64,000 nt of DNA from Rana temporaria (taxonomy: Eukaryota > Chordata > Amphibia > Anura > Ranidae), in contig NC_053495.1 in the NCBI RefSeq assembly GCF_905171775.1, positions 109,469,409-109,533,408 on the forward strand, in the 5' to 3' direction. Of this stretch, positions 11,677 to 24,229 are shown piece after piece. Positions within the stretch are counted from its first letter, which is position 1. Each line of letters opens with the position of its first letter. Made by a program: the position numbers and the translations under genes. The notes under the pieces are model-generated. The model worked only from the letters and a program-made list of their open reading frames with translations. It ran no database searches and was not told the origin of the DNA.

Positions 11677-12600
11677 CCACTTAAGCCCCGGGCCATTGTC
11701 AAATGACGGCTTCACGGTGGCTCTGAAAATCCAACAGGACGTCATATGACGTCCTGGATTCCTCCGGCCACTGGGGGGCGCACAGATGTCGATGCGCGTG
11801 CCTGGCGGTCGCGATGTCCGACAGGTACCCGCGATCGGTAATGACAGAGCAGGGACGTGGAGCTCTGTGTGTAAACACAGAGCTCCACGTCCTATCAGGG
11901 GAGAGAGGAGACCGATCTGTGTCCCTTGTACATAGGGACACAGCATCGGTCATCTCCCCAGTCACCCCCCTCCCCCCACAGTTAGAACACAATACAGGTA
12001 CACATTTAACCCCTTCCTCACCCCCTAGTGTTAACCCATTCAATGCCAGTCACATTTATACAGTAATTAGTGCATATTTATAGCACTGATCGTTGTATAA
12101 ATGTGAATGGCGCCAAAAATGTGTCAAAAGTGTCCGATGTGTCCGCCATAATGTCGTAGTCCCAATAAAAAAATCGCAGATCGCCGCCATTACTAGTAAA
12201 AAAAAAAAAAAAATAATAATAATAATAATAATAATTCTGTCCCATATTTTGTAAGTGCTTATTGCGATTTTTTTTTTTTTTTTACCAAAAATATGTAGAA
12301 GAATACGTATCGACCTAAACTGAGAATTTTTTTTTTTTTTTAATTGGGCTATTTATTATAGCAACAAGTAAAAAATATTGATTTTTTTTCAAAATTGTTG
12401 CTTTTTTTGTTTATAGCGCAAAAAATAAAAACCGCAGAGGTGATCAAATACCACCAAAAGAAAGCTCTATTTGTGGGGAAAAAAAGGGTGTCAATTTTGC
12501 TAGGGAGCCACGTCGCAATTGTCAGTTAAAGCGACGCAGTGCCGGAAGCTGAAATTTCACCTGGGCAGGAGGGGGGTATATGTGCCCAGTAAGCAAGTGG
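11677..12600. mobile_element. TTAA-flanked element, second copy
   Basis: Ends ccacttaagcccc and cagtaagcaagtgg lie between TTAA duplications (11673-11676, 12601-12604). It shares with 5166-8325 the block cagtgcatttttatagcactgatcg-type hairpin, the accaaaaatatgtagaagaa tract and the ataccaccaaaagaaagctc block. It splits the 3' non-coding region of hAT A, whose sequence resumes at 12605. An ATA/AAT microsatellite lies at about 12206-12235. Confidence 0.75.
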
Positions 12601-13249
12601 TTAAAGTGAAAAAAAAAATGAAAAATTCCTTTCAATATCGTACATGCTGGGTGTCTATAGTAGTGGCACGTGTTTAGATCTGTCCCTGCACAAAATGATT
12701 ACAATTACTATAAGAAAAAAGTCATTTAAGTCTGCTTGCGGCTTTGGTCCCTGCAATATGGATGAAAATCACTGAGAAAAATAGCATGGGTTTCCCTGCC
12801 CCCTCCCCCCTCCCCCCAGGTCATTACAAGCCCCTTTGGTCCTATATACTTTCAACAGCATTATACAGGCGGTGCAAACAAGACAGTGACTGTAGGTTTG
12901 TTGTTAAGTAGAATCTGTTTGTAATTTTCAACTGATACTTCTTTAAAGTGTAGCTTCAGCCATAAAATCTTTTTTTAAGCTTTTCTGAAAACATAGAGAA
13001 GGGTTATCACCCCTGTAACATTTGTTTTGCTGTCTGTGTGTATCTGTTCAGAAGATTGCACCTCACTTTCTGTCCCAATGACAAAAGATTTTTTTGGGTG
13101 AAATAAGGATTGGTGATAAAGCATCAGTGGACAGGAGACACCTTTTACAGAAGAGAATTTCCCTTCCTAGGGGTAGATTTCCTCTCACTTCCTGTTGTCT
13201 CCTTCCGTTTGCAAGTAGGAGTCGTTTGTAAGTTGGATGTTTGAAAGTA

Positions 13250-13835
13250 GGGGCCTGCCGTATATACTCTGCAGAAATTTGGGCCCTAGGTGTTGGTGTT
13301 GCCACAACACTGTAAGCCCTCACAGTTAGTCTTGGTGGGCGCTGGAACGCCCTGCTGTGTGAACTATTATATCAAGAATTGTAATTACATGCCATTGTTG
13401 AACAGTGGTAGAACAATTGGGCCTTTGGTGCTGGCGCTGGTGCCACAACTCTGTAAGCCCTCACAGTTACTCTTGGTGGGCAAAGGAATGGGCCCTGCTG
13501 TAAAATAATAATTCAAGAATTGTAATTACATGCCCCTGTTGAACAGGGGCAGAAAAAATGGGCCTTTGTTGGTGGTGGTGCTGGTGCCACAACACTGCAA
13601 CCCCTCACAGATACTGTAGTTGGAGTGCAGGAATGAGCCCGCTGCAAAGTATTGCATCAAAAATTGTAATTACATGCCCATGTTAAACAGGGGCAGAAAA
13701 ATTGGGCCTTAGGCACTGGTGCTGGTGCCACAACACTGCAACCCCTCACAGATACTCTAGTTGGATCGCAGGAATGAGCCCGCTGCAAAGTATTGCATCA
13801 AAAATTGTAATTACACGCCCTGTTAAACATGTTCT
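13250..13835. repeat. About 115-140-bp tandem array, 3' region of hAT A
   Basis: Four imperfect units carrying ttggtgttgccacaacact, agccctcacagttagtctt and tcaagaattgtaattacat. The array lies just beyond the stop of hAT A transposase. A single related unit start (tactctgcagaaaattgggc) occurs at about 11095. Confidence 0.8.
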
Positions 13836-13954
13836 TACAAGCTATCAGTATGATCATTGAGGAGGAAAAGGATAGTCACTCAGCAAGAATAACAGTATAG
13901 TCACTCAGCATCAGCATAGGCAGTCTCCAAGGGATCTGACATTTAAAAAAAAGA

Positions 13955-15282
13955 TTACTCAGTTACATCAGCATCAGGTGCTTGGTAGCTGGTGGTGATC
14001 CAAGCCTGATTCATTTTTATGAAAGTCAGTCGATCGACCAAGTCGGTGGAGAGGCGCACCCTGTGATCGGTTACAAAGTCTCCAGCAGCACTGAATGAGC
14101 GTTCTAAAAGAACGCTGGATGCAGGACAATCCAGTAGCTCAATTGCGTACTGTGCAAGCTCTGGCCAGTGATCCATCCTCAAGACCCAGTAAGCCAGAGG
14201 ATTTTCGGTGGGAAAGGTGTCCAAGTCTGATCTTGCCCCTAGGTATTCCTGCATCATGTAAAACAGACGCTGGCGATGGTTGCTGGAACCGGTCATACCT
14301 TTGGGGCTGCGGACTAAAAAATTGTCTGAACGCATTGGTCAGACGGCCACCTTCTCACGTTGTCCAGGACCTGGATTTTGTAACCCCCCCGTCTCTGGGA
14401 ACGCGTTGCACAGACCTTTCTGCAAGGCCTCCCGAAGATGTTCATCTTCTGCTCCCACAGGCTTTGCAGGCTTTGCAGGATCAGGGAGGCCATACAACGT
14501 AGGTTTGCTGAGGCATTCAGTGTGTCCTCTGGGTCACTGAGGACGACATGATTCACAGCCACCTCATCCCAGCCACGTAAAAGTCCAGGGGTTCCTTGGG
14601 ACTGTAATTGATCCCTTGAAGACTGCTGCTGCTGAGTGCTAGGCTCCACCTCCATGCTGACACAATCCTCCTCCTCCTCTTCCTGTGTGATAGGCGGGCA
14701 AGCAGGTCCACTGTTTGGATAAAGGGGGCCTTGAGAGGTAAGGAAGTCCTCCTCTTCCTCCCTCTGTTCTGCCTCAAGGGCCCTATCCATTATTCCACGT
14801 AGTGTGTGCTCCAACATGTGAATAAGAGGGACAGTCTCACTGATGCATGCACTGTCACTGCTCACCATCCTCGTGGCCTCCTCAAATGGTGACAGGAAAG
14901 TGCATGCATCCCTGATCCAAGCCCACTGACGTGGGGGGGGAAAAAACAAGCTCCCCTGACCCGAGGCATGGACATTGCCTTCCACATGGCAATAGAGAGC
15001 CGGAATCGCCTTCCGTGAGAAAAAGTGGCATTTGGGAACTTGCCACTGAGGTACCGCACATTCCACAAACTCACGGAAGGGGGCAGAATCTACCAACTGA
15101 AAAGGCAACAGTTGAAGTGCTAGCAAATTCGCTAAGCTATCATTCAACCACTGGGCATGTGGTTGGCTGGGAGAGTACTTATTTTGGCGCTGCAGCAGCT
15201 GGGGCAGGGAAATTTGTCTGGTACAATCTGCCATCGGTGTACCGATAGTAGATTGCCCGCATGTACTACTAGGTTGTGACAC
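13955..15282 (-). pseudogene. hAT transposase remnant (element A)
   Basis: Two overlapping open stretches (15282 to 14314, then 14335 to 13955) sit in different frames and together give the C-terminal half of a hAT transposase. The first has the post-RNase-H region (FLSPFEEATRMVSSDSACIS, then VPLIHMLEHTL) followed by an acidic insert. The second carries the hAT dimerisation domain: PLAYW, CPASSVLLERSFSAAG and RVRLSTDLVDRLTFIKMN. The BED finger and first catalytic segments are missing; upstream sequence passes into hAT B. One frameshift near 14320-14335 breaks it. The product would have been a nuclear cut-and-paste transposase; this copy is dead. Confidence 0.85.
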
Positions 15283-15589
15283 ACCTAATTCTACACCTTC
15301 AGTTTGGGGGTTCTCTACATCATATCAACCTTAGCATGTAGAGATGTATTTGGGCCACTAGGGGAGATGCTATGAAATAGCATCAACCCCTTGCATAGAA
15401 AAGTTAGAGTGAACATGTTCAACAATTAAGACAAGGCCTATAAGTATTTCATACTTCCGTCAAGCACGTAGTAAATTGTATTTGTAGTAACAAGTATTAA
15501 TTGCACACGAGAGATAATGTAGCTCAGGTGCTTTGAGGATACACGTATAATACACAAGTTGTACTGGCAACTAAAAGAAATGTATGAGA

Positions 15590-16070
15590 GGCAATATAGC
15601 TCAGGTACTTTGAGATTACATATAGTATTTGTAGTAACAAGTATTAATTGCATATGAAAGGCAATATAGCTCAGGTACTTTGAGAGTACATATAGTATTA
15701 GCCTAAGGCCACAGGCGTTCACCTGACAGCAAACAACTTTTGTATTTTGTGGCTGGTGGTACAAAAGGCATTCACCGGATACAGAAGTAAGTGCCACCCA
15801 TTACATGCCCCAAAAATTACGCAACAGGCATTCACCGGACAGCAAACAACTTTGTATTCTGTGGCTGGTGGTACATTAGGCATTCAACGGATACAGAAGT
15901 AAGTGTCGGCCATTACAGGCCCCAAAATTTAGCCCACGGCCACAGGTGTTCACCTGACAGCAAACAACCTTGTATTCTGTGGCTGGTGGTACATTAGGCA
16001 TTCACCGGATACAGAAAAAAGTGACGGCCAGTACAGGCCCAAAAAATTAGCTCACAGGCATTCACCTGAA
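15590..16070. repeat. About 120-bp tandem array, 3' region of hAT B
   Basis: Three units containing ggcattcaccggacagcaaa, caactttgtattctgtggct and ggtggtac, the first half-degenerate. A different short-period likeness (aggcaatatagctcaggtac) precedes it at 15520-15690. It mirrors the position of the array 3' of hAT A transposase, but the unit sequence differs. Confidence 0.75.
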
Positions 16071-16088
16071 TTTGAATGAAACAGGGTC

Positions 16089-17245
16089 TACTGGTCACAT
16101 GTGTTGAATTCCTCCGAGATCCATGCATTATTCATTTTTATAAATGTGAGGTAGTCAACACTGTTGTGGGCTAGGCGAGTGTGCTTATCGGTCACGACCC
16201 CCCTGCTGCGCTGAACGTCCTTTCGGACAGGACACTGAACAAGGGGCAAGCCAACAGTTCCATTGCAAATTGTGCAAGCTCTGGCCAGAGGTCAAGCCTG
16301 CCCACCCAGTAGTCCAAGGGTTCATCACTTCTCAGTGCGTCCACATCGGCCGTTAACCCATTGTAGTCGGACACCTGTCGGTCTAGACGTTCCCTGATGC
16401 TGGATCCGGAGGACAGCTGTCGATGGGTCAGCTGAAAGAATGATCTCATATCATTAGTGACCAAGGCATCTTCAAACCGCCCTCTTCTTGCAGGCGTTGT
16501 TGGATTGGTACCTGAAACTGTTTCTCTGTGAGTGGAAATTCCTCTGCCAGCAGACGCAAATGCAGAATGCAGCATTTCTCAAAGCAAGGCCTGGAAGTGC
16601 TGCATTCTGATAGCCCTCTGTGATGGTGGCAACATTTCTGCCATGTTTTGTTTGTACCGGGGGTCTAAGTACATTGCCACCCAGTACTGGTCCTTGCCCT
16701 TTATGCTTTTTATACGGGGTCCCTCTTAAAACACTGGAGCATGAAGGCCCCCATTTGCACTAAACTGGAAGCGCTGTACTGGCCTGGCTCCTGCTCATCA
16801 TCCAGGATCCCAGAAAGGTTTAAAGCATGCTCTTCTTGCTCCTTCTCCGCCCCGGCACCATCCTCCTCTGACTCCTTTTCAGACTCCCGTTGTTGACTTG
16901 TCTCAGGTGGAGTAGCCCCCCCTGGAAATTCATCCAGCATTGCAACTTCCTCATCTTCCTGCTCCTCGACGGCTTGATCAATGACACAATGCAATGCACG
17001 CTCCAGAAAGAAGGCGTAAGGTACAATGTCACTGATGGCGCCCTGGCTGCAACTGACCAGTTTGGTGATCTCATTAAATGGCCGCAGAAGTCTGCATTAG
17101 TCGCGCATGAGCAGCCAATGGCGCGGTACAAAAAAAACAAGCTCCCCAGAACCTGCCCTGCTGCAGAGTTCGTACAGGTAGTCGTTAACTGCACGTTTCT
17201 GCTGGAGAAGCCTATCAAGCATATACAATGTTGAGTTTCATCGCG
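16089..17245 (-). pseudogene. hAT transposase, C-terminal half (element B)
   Basis: Reads from the break at 17245 (PDAMKLNIVYMLDRLLQQKR, the equivalent of the usual PTRWNS..MLDRL segment) through an acidic insert and ends with the hAT dimerisation domain: PLDYWVGRLDLWPELAQFA, then LSERTFSAAGG. Several frame changes and stops interrupt it. The last lies in the G run at about 16199-16204. One base less there would open the usual tail (VVTDKHTRLA.. LTFIKMN) to a stop at 16089. Its upstream part continues at 20056 beyond the inserted minisatellite element. It is a dead copy of a family related to, but distinct from, hAT A. Confidence 0.82.
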
Positions 17246-17433
17246 TCGGGCAGCAAGGGCGGATCCAGAGGGGCACTGCCAAAAAATAAGGTGTTGCTTA
17301 CAGAACTCAATTAGGTGTCCGGTGTGTCCTCTGCAATGTTGCAGTACTGCTAAAAAATCAATGATTGCCGCCATTACTTGTAAAAAATATTTAAATATAA
17401 ATGCCATAAATCTATCCCATAGTTTGTAGACGA

Positions 17434-17815
17434 TTGTCAGGGACTGCAGACATGGTACAAGAGATGGTCAGAGACTACAGACGTGATACAGGAGATGGTC
17501 AGAGACTACAGACGTGGTACAAGGGATGGTCAGAGACTGCAGACATGGTACAAGAGATGGTCAGAGACTGTAGACATGGTACAAGAGATGGTCAAAGACT
17601 GCAGACATGGTACAAGAGATGGTCAGAGACTGCAGACATGGTACAAGAGATGGTCAGAGACTGCAGACATGGTACAAGAGATGGTCAGAGACTGCAGATG
17701 TGGTACAAGAGATGGTCAGAGACTGCAAACATGGTACAAGGGATGGTCAGAGACTGCAGACATGGTACAAGAGATGGTCAGAGACTGAAGACATGGTACA
17801 AGAGATCAATGCTGC
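17434..17815. repeat. 31-bp minisatellite
   Basis: About twelve head-to-tail copies built on agagactgcagacatggtac and aagagatggtc, nearly identical. Because 31 is not a multiple of three, all three + frames stay open and show the same 31-residue cycle (DCRHGTRDGQRLQTWYKRWS...). A related gatcagagactgcagacatg motif appears in four copies at 54050-54150 inside another hAT element. Confidence 0.93.
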
Positions 17816-17829
17816 CTCATCAGTGCCCA

Positions 17830-19540
17830 TCATTGCAGCCTCACTGTACATATGAATGCAGCCCCACTGTATATATGAACGCAGCCCCACTTTTGTATAT
17901 TAATGCAGTCCCACTTTTGTATATTAATGCAGTCCCACTTTTGTATATGAATGCAGCCCCACTTTTGTATATGAATGCAGCCCCACTTTTGTATATGAAT
18001 GCAGCCCCACTTTTGTATATAATTGCAGTCCCACTTTTGTATATAAATTCAGTCCCACTTTTGTATATAAATTCAGTCCCACTTTTGTATATAAATTCAG
18101 TCCCACTGTATATATAAATTCAGTCCCATGTTTGTATATAAATGCAGTCCCACTTTTGTATATAAATGCAGTCCCACTTTTGTATATGAATGCAGCCCCA
18201 CTTTTGTATATAAATGCAGTCCCACTTTTGTATATAAATGCAGTCCCACTTTTGTATATAAATTCAGTCCCACTTTTGCAAATAAATTCAGTCCCACTTT
18301 TGCATATAAATGCAGTCCCACTTTTGTATATAAATACAGCCCCACTTTTGTATATAAATGCAGTCTCACTTTTGTATATAAATGCAGCCCTACTGTCTAT
18401 ATATATACAGCCCCACTTTTGTATATGAATGCAGTCCCACTTTTGTATATGAATGCAGTCCCACTTTTGTATATGAATGCAGCCCCACTTTTGTATATAA
18501 ATACAGTCCCACTTTTGTATATAAATTCAGTCCCACTTTTGTATATAAATTCAGTCCCACTTTTGTATATAAATTCAGTCCCACTTCTGTATATTAATGC
18601 AGTCCCACTTTTGTATATGAATGCAGCCCCGCTGTATATATAAATGCAGCCCCACTTTTGTATATGAATGCAGTCCCATGTTTGTATATAAATGCAGCCC
18701 CACTTTTGTATATAAATGCAGCCCCACTTTTGTATATAAAGGCAGCCCCACTTTTGTCTATGAATGCAGTCCCACTTTTGTCTATGAATGCAGTCCCACT
18801 TTTGTATGTTAATGCAGCCCCACTTTGTATATTAATGCAGCCCCACTTTGTATATTAATGCAGCCCCACTGTGTATATGAATGCAGCCCCACTTTGTATA
18901 GGAATGCAGCCCCACTTTGTATATGAATGCAGCCCCACTTGTATATGGATGCAGCCCCACTTGTATATGAATGCAGCCCCACTTTTTTTATATTAATGCA
19001 GCCCCACTTTTGTATATTAATGCAGGCCCAATTTTGTCTATGAATGCAGTCCCACTTTGTCTATGAATGCAGTCCCACTTTGTCTATGAATGCAGTCCCA
19101 CTTGTGTATATGAATGCAGTCCCACTTTTGTCTATGAATGCAGCCCCACTTTTGTCTATGAATGCAGCCCCACTTGTGTATATTAATGCAGCCCCACTTT
19201 TGTATATTAATGCAGCCCCACTTTTGTCTATGAATGCAGTCCCACTTGTGTCTATGAATGCAGTCCCACTTTTGTCTATGAAATGCAGTCCCACTTTTGT
19301 ATATGAATGCAGTCCCACTTTTGTCTATGAATGCAGTCCCACTATGTATATAAATGCAGCCCCACTATGTATATGAATGCAGCCCCACTTTGTATATGAA
19401 TGCAGCCCCACTTTGTATATGAATGCAGCCCCACTTTGTATATTAATGCAACCCCACTTTTGTATATAAATTAAGCCCCACTTTGTATATTAATGCAGCC
19501 CCACTTTTGTATATAAATGAAGCCCCACTGTGCATAGCAC
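17830..19540. repeat. 24-bp minisatellite
   Basis: About 70 copies of a unit built on cccacttttgtatataaatg plus cagt. Variants (ttaatg, gaatg, cagcc/cagtc, tgtcta) are grouped in blocks, suggesting block-wise expansion. The 8-codon period keeps long frames open (YKCSPTFV cycles at 18128-18643), but these are repeat artefacts. Confidence 0.95.
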
Positions 19541-20055
19541 TCACCATGGCATTGCCTCGATCACACACAGCAGGTATCTCCTCTCCCGACGTGTGTCATG
19601 GAACAAACAGGAGCTGTAGGTCTGTGTTCGGCAGGCAGTGTGCTCTAGCAACGTCCCCCCCCCTAGACGGGCTTGTGTGATAGACAAAACACTGATTCAA
19701 TCAGTGTTCCATCTCCATCTACTATCACACGAGCAGGTCTAGCACAGGCAGCACAGCCGAACACAGACCCAGCTCTCACACACAACAAGAGATGCCCGGT
19801 GTCATACACGCAGGAGAGAGGGGGAGCGTTGCAGTCAGCTACAGCTCAAAGCAGCCTCAGGACAGGCAGCCTACCGGGCTGAGCCAGTCCAGCCCTGGTG
19901 ATGAGAGAGAGAGTGAGAGACTCGGCAGCGGCAGCTGCAGGCACCGCAAAGCAGTTTTAAAAAAAAATGATATATATTTTTTTTTAAAAGCCAATGTGAC
20001 ATGATTGTCTCAGGGGGGGGCAATTGCCCTGTTGCCCCCCCTGGATCCGCCATTG

Positions 20056-20725
20056 TCGGGACAGTCACAAATAAGACGTCTGATCGGCAGGTTGTGTCGT
20101 TGCCGAATGTCAGCAAGGGGAGCCATGGCCGTGTACGATCTTTTGAAATGGACCGAGATTTTCCTGGCCTGCCGCAAGACGTCCTGGAGCCCAGGGTATT
20201 TGGCAACAAGTCGTTGCACGACCAAGTTCAGGACGTTTGCCATGCATGGCACATGTGTAATTTTGCCCTGTTTCAGCACAATCAGCAGATTAGCACCGTT
20301 GTCGCACATCACTTTACCAACTGTCAAATTGAGCGGTGTTAGACACTGATCTGCCTGTGAACGCAAAGCTGAAAGGAGTGCAGGACCAGTGTGGCTCTTG
20401 TCTTCCAGGCACAACAGACGCAGCACAGCATGGCAATGTCTCACCTGGCATGTCGAATAGGTTCTGGGGATCTTGGGCGGCGTATCGGAAAATGAGGAGT
20501 CAGCCAAGGAGGAGAGGGAGGATGGAGTAGGAGGAGGAGGAGAATAAGAGGCATTCCTGCATGTAATCCGTGGTGGTAAAACCAAATCTACATGCGTGCC
20601 AAGGGTTACATGGTGCCACCTAGGGTCCCTAAGTGAGTGTTGGGCTTACCGTGACTTATACCTTGACTGCAAAGGCTGCATATGGCAACACCATTGTCTG
20701 CAGCGGACACGTTACAAAAAAAACA
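20056..20725 (-). pseudogene. hAT transposase, BED-like and RNase H segments (element B)
   Basis: Upstream part of the transposase interrupted at 20055. From 20725 a degraded BED-type zinc-finger region shows GVAICSLCSQGI followed by THLGTLGGTM. From 20585 to 20056 a longer open stretch carries the catalytic-core region with VGKVMCDNGANLLIVLKQGK and ITHVPCMANVLNLVVQ, the usual DNAAN.. and C-HxLNL block of ZBED-type hAT transposases. At least one stop separates the two parts. The continuation is at 17245. The start codon of the gene is probably the ATG at 23285. Confidence 0.75.
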
Positions 20726-20815
20726 CACTGCGGAGCCATAGGCCGGCGTCCTGGGAGCGCCAGATGTGACCGTACATGGTTGATGGCTCGCTCCTGATAT
20801 ATTAGGGGCCAGATT

Positions 20816-21554
20816 ATTGTCCAGCGGCGTATCTTTGCGGCGGTGTAACGTATCCGATTTACGTTACGCCTCCGCAACTTAGACGGGCAAGTGCTGTAGT
20901 CTCAAAGCACTTGCTCCGTAAGTTGCGGCAGCGTAGCGTAAATCGGCCGGCGTAAGCCTGCCTAATTCAAATTCAGGGGGGACGTGTTTTATGTAAATCT
21001 TCTGTGACCCGACGTGATTGACGTTTTTCACGAACGCCGCATGCGCCGTCCGTGGAAATATTCCAGTGTGCATTGCTCCTAATACGCCGCAAGGACGTAT
21101 TGGTTTTGACGTGAATGTAAATTACGTCCAGCCCAATTCACGGACGAGTTACGCAAACAACGTAAAATTTTCAAATTTCGTCGCGGGAACGACGGCCATA
21201 CTTAACATTGGTACGCCGCACTTCCGCCACCATATAGCAGGGGTAACTATACGCCGGGAAAAGCCTAACGTAAACGGCGTAACTTTACTGCGTCGGCCGG
21301 GCGTACGTTCGTGAATTTGCATATCTAGCTGATTTACATATTTTGACGCATAAATCAGCGTACACGCCCCTAGCGGCCAGCGTAAATATGCAGTTACGAT
21401 CCGACGGCGTAAGAGACTTACGCCTGTCGGATCTAACAGATATCTATGCGTAACTGATTCTAAGAATCGGGCGCATAGATAACGACGGTACAACGCAGAG
21501 ATACGACGGCGTATCTGTAGATACGCCGTCGTATCTCCACTGAGAATCTGGGCC
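20816..21554. mobile_element. 3-bp-TSD foldback MITE (gggccagatt family), copy 1
   Basis: Ends gggccagatt and aatctgggcc, bordered by TAG on both sides (20813-20815, 21555-21557). Long CpG-rich inverted arms (cggcgtaacg-type words) make it palindromic. Same family as 23507-24225, 39500-40223 and 40976-41670. Confidence 0.82.
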
Positions 21555-21738
21555 TAGGAGTCTGGAATAGATTGGAGTATGGGGGTGGTGGCGCTGCCTA
21601 CCCTTCCACCTAAGAAGGGATGCGGAGGGGAAATAGGACCCTTAAGATGATAAAAATGATAATATCTGCAATTACCAATATGTGTCAATAAATACATTTG
21701 TGCTCAACAGTGTATTAAAAGATGTATGTGATAAGCAC

Positions 21739-23008
21739 TAGTGTTGAGCAGAATACGCCATATTCGATTTCGCTATATATCTCGAATATATAGTCGAATA
21801 TTCGAGATATATTCGCTAAATTCGAATATTCGTGATATTTTATCGAAATGAAATGATTGCGAATTTTCGCTATTGCGAATGCGAAAATAATTGCGAATTT
21901 TCGACAACAGCGGAAGGAGCACTCTGATTGGCTCAGAATATTCGTGATATTTTGCACTCTGATTGGCTCAGAATATTCGTGATATTGTATCGAAATTTCG
22001 CAAAATGCAAATGCGATATTGATGGCGAAATTTCGGAAGGAGCACTCTGATTGGCTCAGAATATTCGTGATATTTTACAATACAAAATAATTGCGAAATT
22101 TCGACAAATGCGGAAGGAGCACTCTGATTGGCTCAGAATATTCGTGATATTTTACAATACAAAATAATTGCGAATATTCGGCAAATGCGGAAGGAGCACT
22201 CTGATTGGCTCAGAATATTCGTGATATTTTACAATAGAAAATAAAAAGTGTTTTGCATTGGTGGTGATTCTTTACTCTATCCATCTGTCACAGCCGTTTG
22301 TCAATAAAACACCTTGAAGATTGAACACGTTCATGCTGCATGCTTTGGACTTTTTTTCACTTCACATATCAAAGACATTTTTATGAAAGATTATTTTTCT
22401 ATTATTGGGACTATATTTCTTTATATATTTGTTTCACTGTGTATTTCACAAGTTATTTGCACTTGCTTATTTTATAATTTGCCCACATGTCTTGTCACTA
22501 GACATATTTTTTATTCTTGTAGAGCGACTCCATTTTCTGTCTTGTATTAATTTATGTTGTATAACATTTTTGAGTTGCTGCTGTATTCTCCCCTTTTTTT
22601 AAGGTATGCGCAATTTTTTCCTTCTTACAAAAAAAATAATATCAAACATACAAATATTCATAACAGAAACATACACAAAGCCCCCCCCCCCCTTTTGCAT
22701 CAGAGACAATCAGAGTTCTCCTACCACAGTTATCGAAAATTCGCAATCATTTTCGCATTCGCATTTTTTTTATATTCGGCAACATAAAAGGATCGCCTCA
22801 GCTTAGCTACTCGGCCCAGGGTCTCTAATCATACCAGCAATGCTTTTAGACGTCGATAGGATGTGATCTGTTTTAAAAATAAAATTGAAAAAATGCGAAT
22901 ATTCGGAATAGCGAATATTCACCGCGAAATTCGAAATATATCGCGAATACTCGAATATGCCATATTCGAGCCGAATATTCGCAATACGAATATTCGTGAG
23001 CAACACTA
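21739..23008. mobile_element. AT-rich hAT MITE (tagtgttgagc family), long copy
   Basis: Begins tagtgttgagcagaatac and ends ttcgtgagcaacacta, with perfect 8-bp target duplications ataagcac (21731-21738, 23009-23016). Arms consist of cgaatattcg-type palindromic words. A central block of about 480 bp (22240-22720) is absent from the sister copy at 45661-46348 and may be a further insert. Confidence 0.88.
21890..22235. repeat. Tandem CCAAT-like units inside the hAT MITE
   Basis: Five imperfect units of about 60-75 bp, each with ggaaggagcactctgattgg followed by ctcagaatattcgtgatatt. The attggc core is an inverted CCAAT word. The copy at 45661 has three to four such units, so unit number varies between copies. 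Confidence 0.8.
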
Positions 23009-23146
23009 ATAAGCACTTCCATAAGCAGTATGAGCAATAATCATGTGCCTTTGCCGTATATACAGTATTATCAGCTGTCACCAACCAATATGATAACAAT
23101 TGTGTGATCCGTGTACACTGTGCGATACCCTGTGCAGATCTAATAA

Positions 23147-23149
<3 letters not shown>

Positions 23150-23189
<40 letters not shown>
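23150..23189. repeat. (TA)n microsatellite
   Basis: About 20 uninterrupted TA dinucleotides within the transposase N-terminal region of hAT B. Confidence 0.95.
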
Positions 23190-23190
<1 letters not shown>

Positions 23191-23194
23191 GCCC

Positions 23195-23285
23195 TAATAC
23201 CAGCAAGAATGGTACCAATACAAAATCCGACAGAATCGACGGAAGCACCCCTGCGGAAGGGCCTGCCTCTTCCTCTGCCTGCCAT
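23195..23285 (-). pseudogene. Probable N-terminus of hAT B transposase
   Basis: An ATG at 23285 on the - strand starts MAGRGRGRPFRRGASVDS, a basic arginine/glycine-rich opening of the kind seen before the BED finger in many hAT transposases. The frame soon runs into the TA microsatellite and the AT-rich hAT insert. Placement as the start of hAT B rests on order and strand: 5' array, then this ATG, then BED region, then core. Confidence 0.45.
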
Positions 23286-23506
23286 TTTTTAAGAAGGTAT
23301 ATAACAAAATCTGTCGTTTTGGGGGACCACTGGTTTATCGCACAAGTTCTGAAACTTTTTTTTCAGGATTTTTTTTTTAATGTGTGTAGCAGAGGTAACA
23401 CAGCGAAAGAGGCAAAAATTCAGAAGTAATCAAATACACCACCAGTCACAATGCTGCACCATACAAATCCACTATAATATGCTTTCTATATATGAAAGTA
23501 TATTAT

Positions 23507-24225
23507 GGGCTAGATTCAGAAAGACTTACGACGGGCGTATCAGTAGATATGCCGTCGTAAGTCCGAATCCGCGCTGTTGTATATTTAAGCGTATGCTCAA
23601 ATTGAGATACGCTTAAATGTTGCTAAGATACGACCGGCGTAAGTCTCCTACGCCGCCGTATCTTGGCTGTCTATTTACGCTGGCCGCTAGGGGCGTGTAC
23701 GCTGATTTACGCCTAGAATATGTAAATCAGCAAGATACGCCTATTCACGAACGTACACACGGCCGTCGAAGTAAACATACGCCGTTTACGTAAGGCGTTT
23801 TCAGGCGTAAAGATAAACCACCAAAAAGTATGGACGTCGGCCAGCCATCAAATTTTTCACGTTTTACGTCGTTTGCGTAACTCGTCCGTGAATGGGGCTG
23901 AGCGTAAGTAACGTTCACGTCTAAAGCATTGAATATTTGCGGCGTGATTTCCAGCATGCGCACTGGGATACTTTCACGGACGGCGAATGCGCCGTTCGTT
24001 AGAAGCGTCAAATACGTGGGGTCACTAGTAATTTGCATACAACACGCTCCTACCAGCCTATTTTGAATTAGGCGGGCTTACGCTGGCCCATATACGCTAC
24101 ACCGCCGTAACTTCGGGCGCAAAATCTTTCTGAATACGGGACTTGCCTGTTAAAGTTACGGCGGCGTAGCGTATATGCGATACGCTACGCCCACCTAAAG
24201 ATAGGCAAATTTCTCTGAATCTAGC
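23507..24225. mobile_element. 3-bp-TSD foldback MITE (gggccagatt family), copy 2
   Basis: Ends gggctagattcagaaag and ttctctgaatctagc, bordered by TAT (23504-23506, 24226-24228). The right tip lacks two bases of the inverted end. It lies between the 5' array and the ATG of hAT B. Confidence 0.75.
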
Positions 24226-24229
24226 TATA

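Larger units (their letters stand above)
17254..20055. mobile_element. hAT-type element with two minisatellites, inside hAT B
   Basis: Ends caagggcggatccag and ctggatccgccattg are inverted copies differing at one base. The flanks are tcgggcag (17246-17253) and tcgggacag (20056-20064), an 8-bp duplication with one inserted base. The insertion splits the transposase of hAT B at the CDCPD / PDAMKLN point. Inside are a 31-bp array, a 24-bp array and a unique right arm (19540-20040) ending in a G-rich tract. No transposase is carried. Confidence 0.82.

Noticed and set aside
14931..15248. 105-codon + strand ORF
   Set aside because: Lies antisense to the hAT A transposase remnant, whose - strand frame carries the recognised motifs.
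18128..18643. 171-codon ORF with YKCSPTFV repeats
   Set aside because: Produced by the 24-bp period of a minisatellite; the same block is open in other frames and on the other strand, and there is no start context or domain.
17434..19540. CRISPR-like regular repeats
   Set aside because: No spacers: units are contiguous tandem repeats in a eukaryotic transposon.
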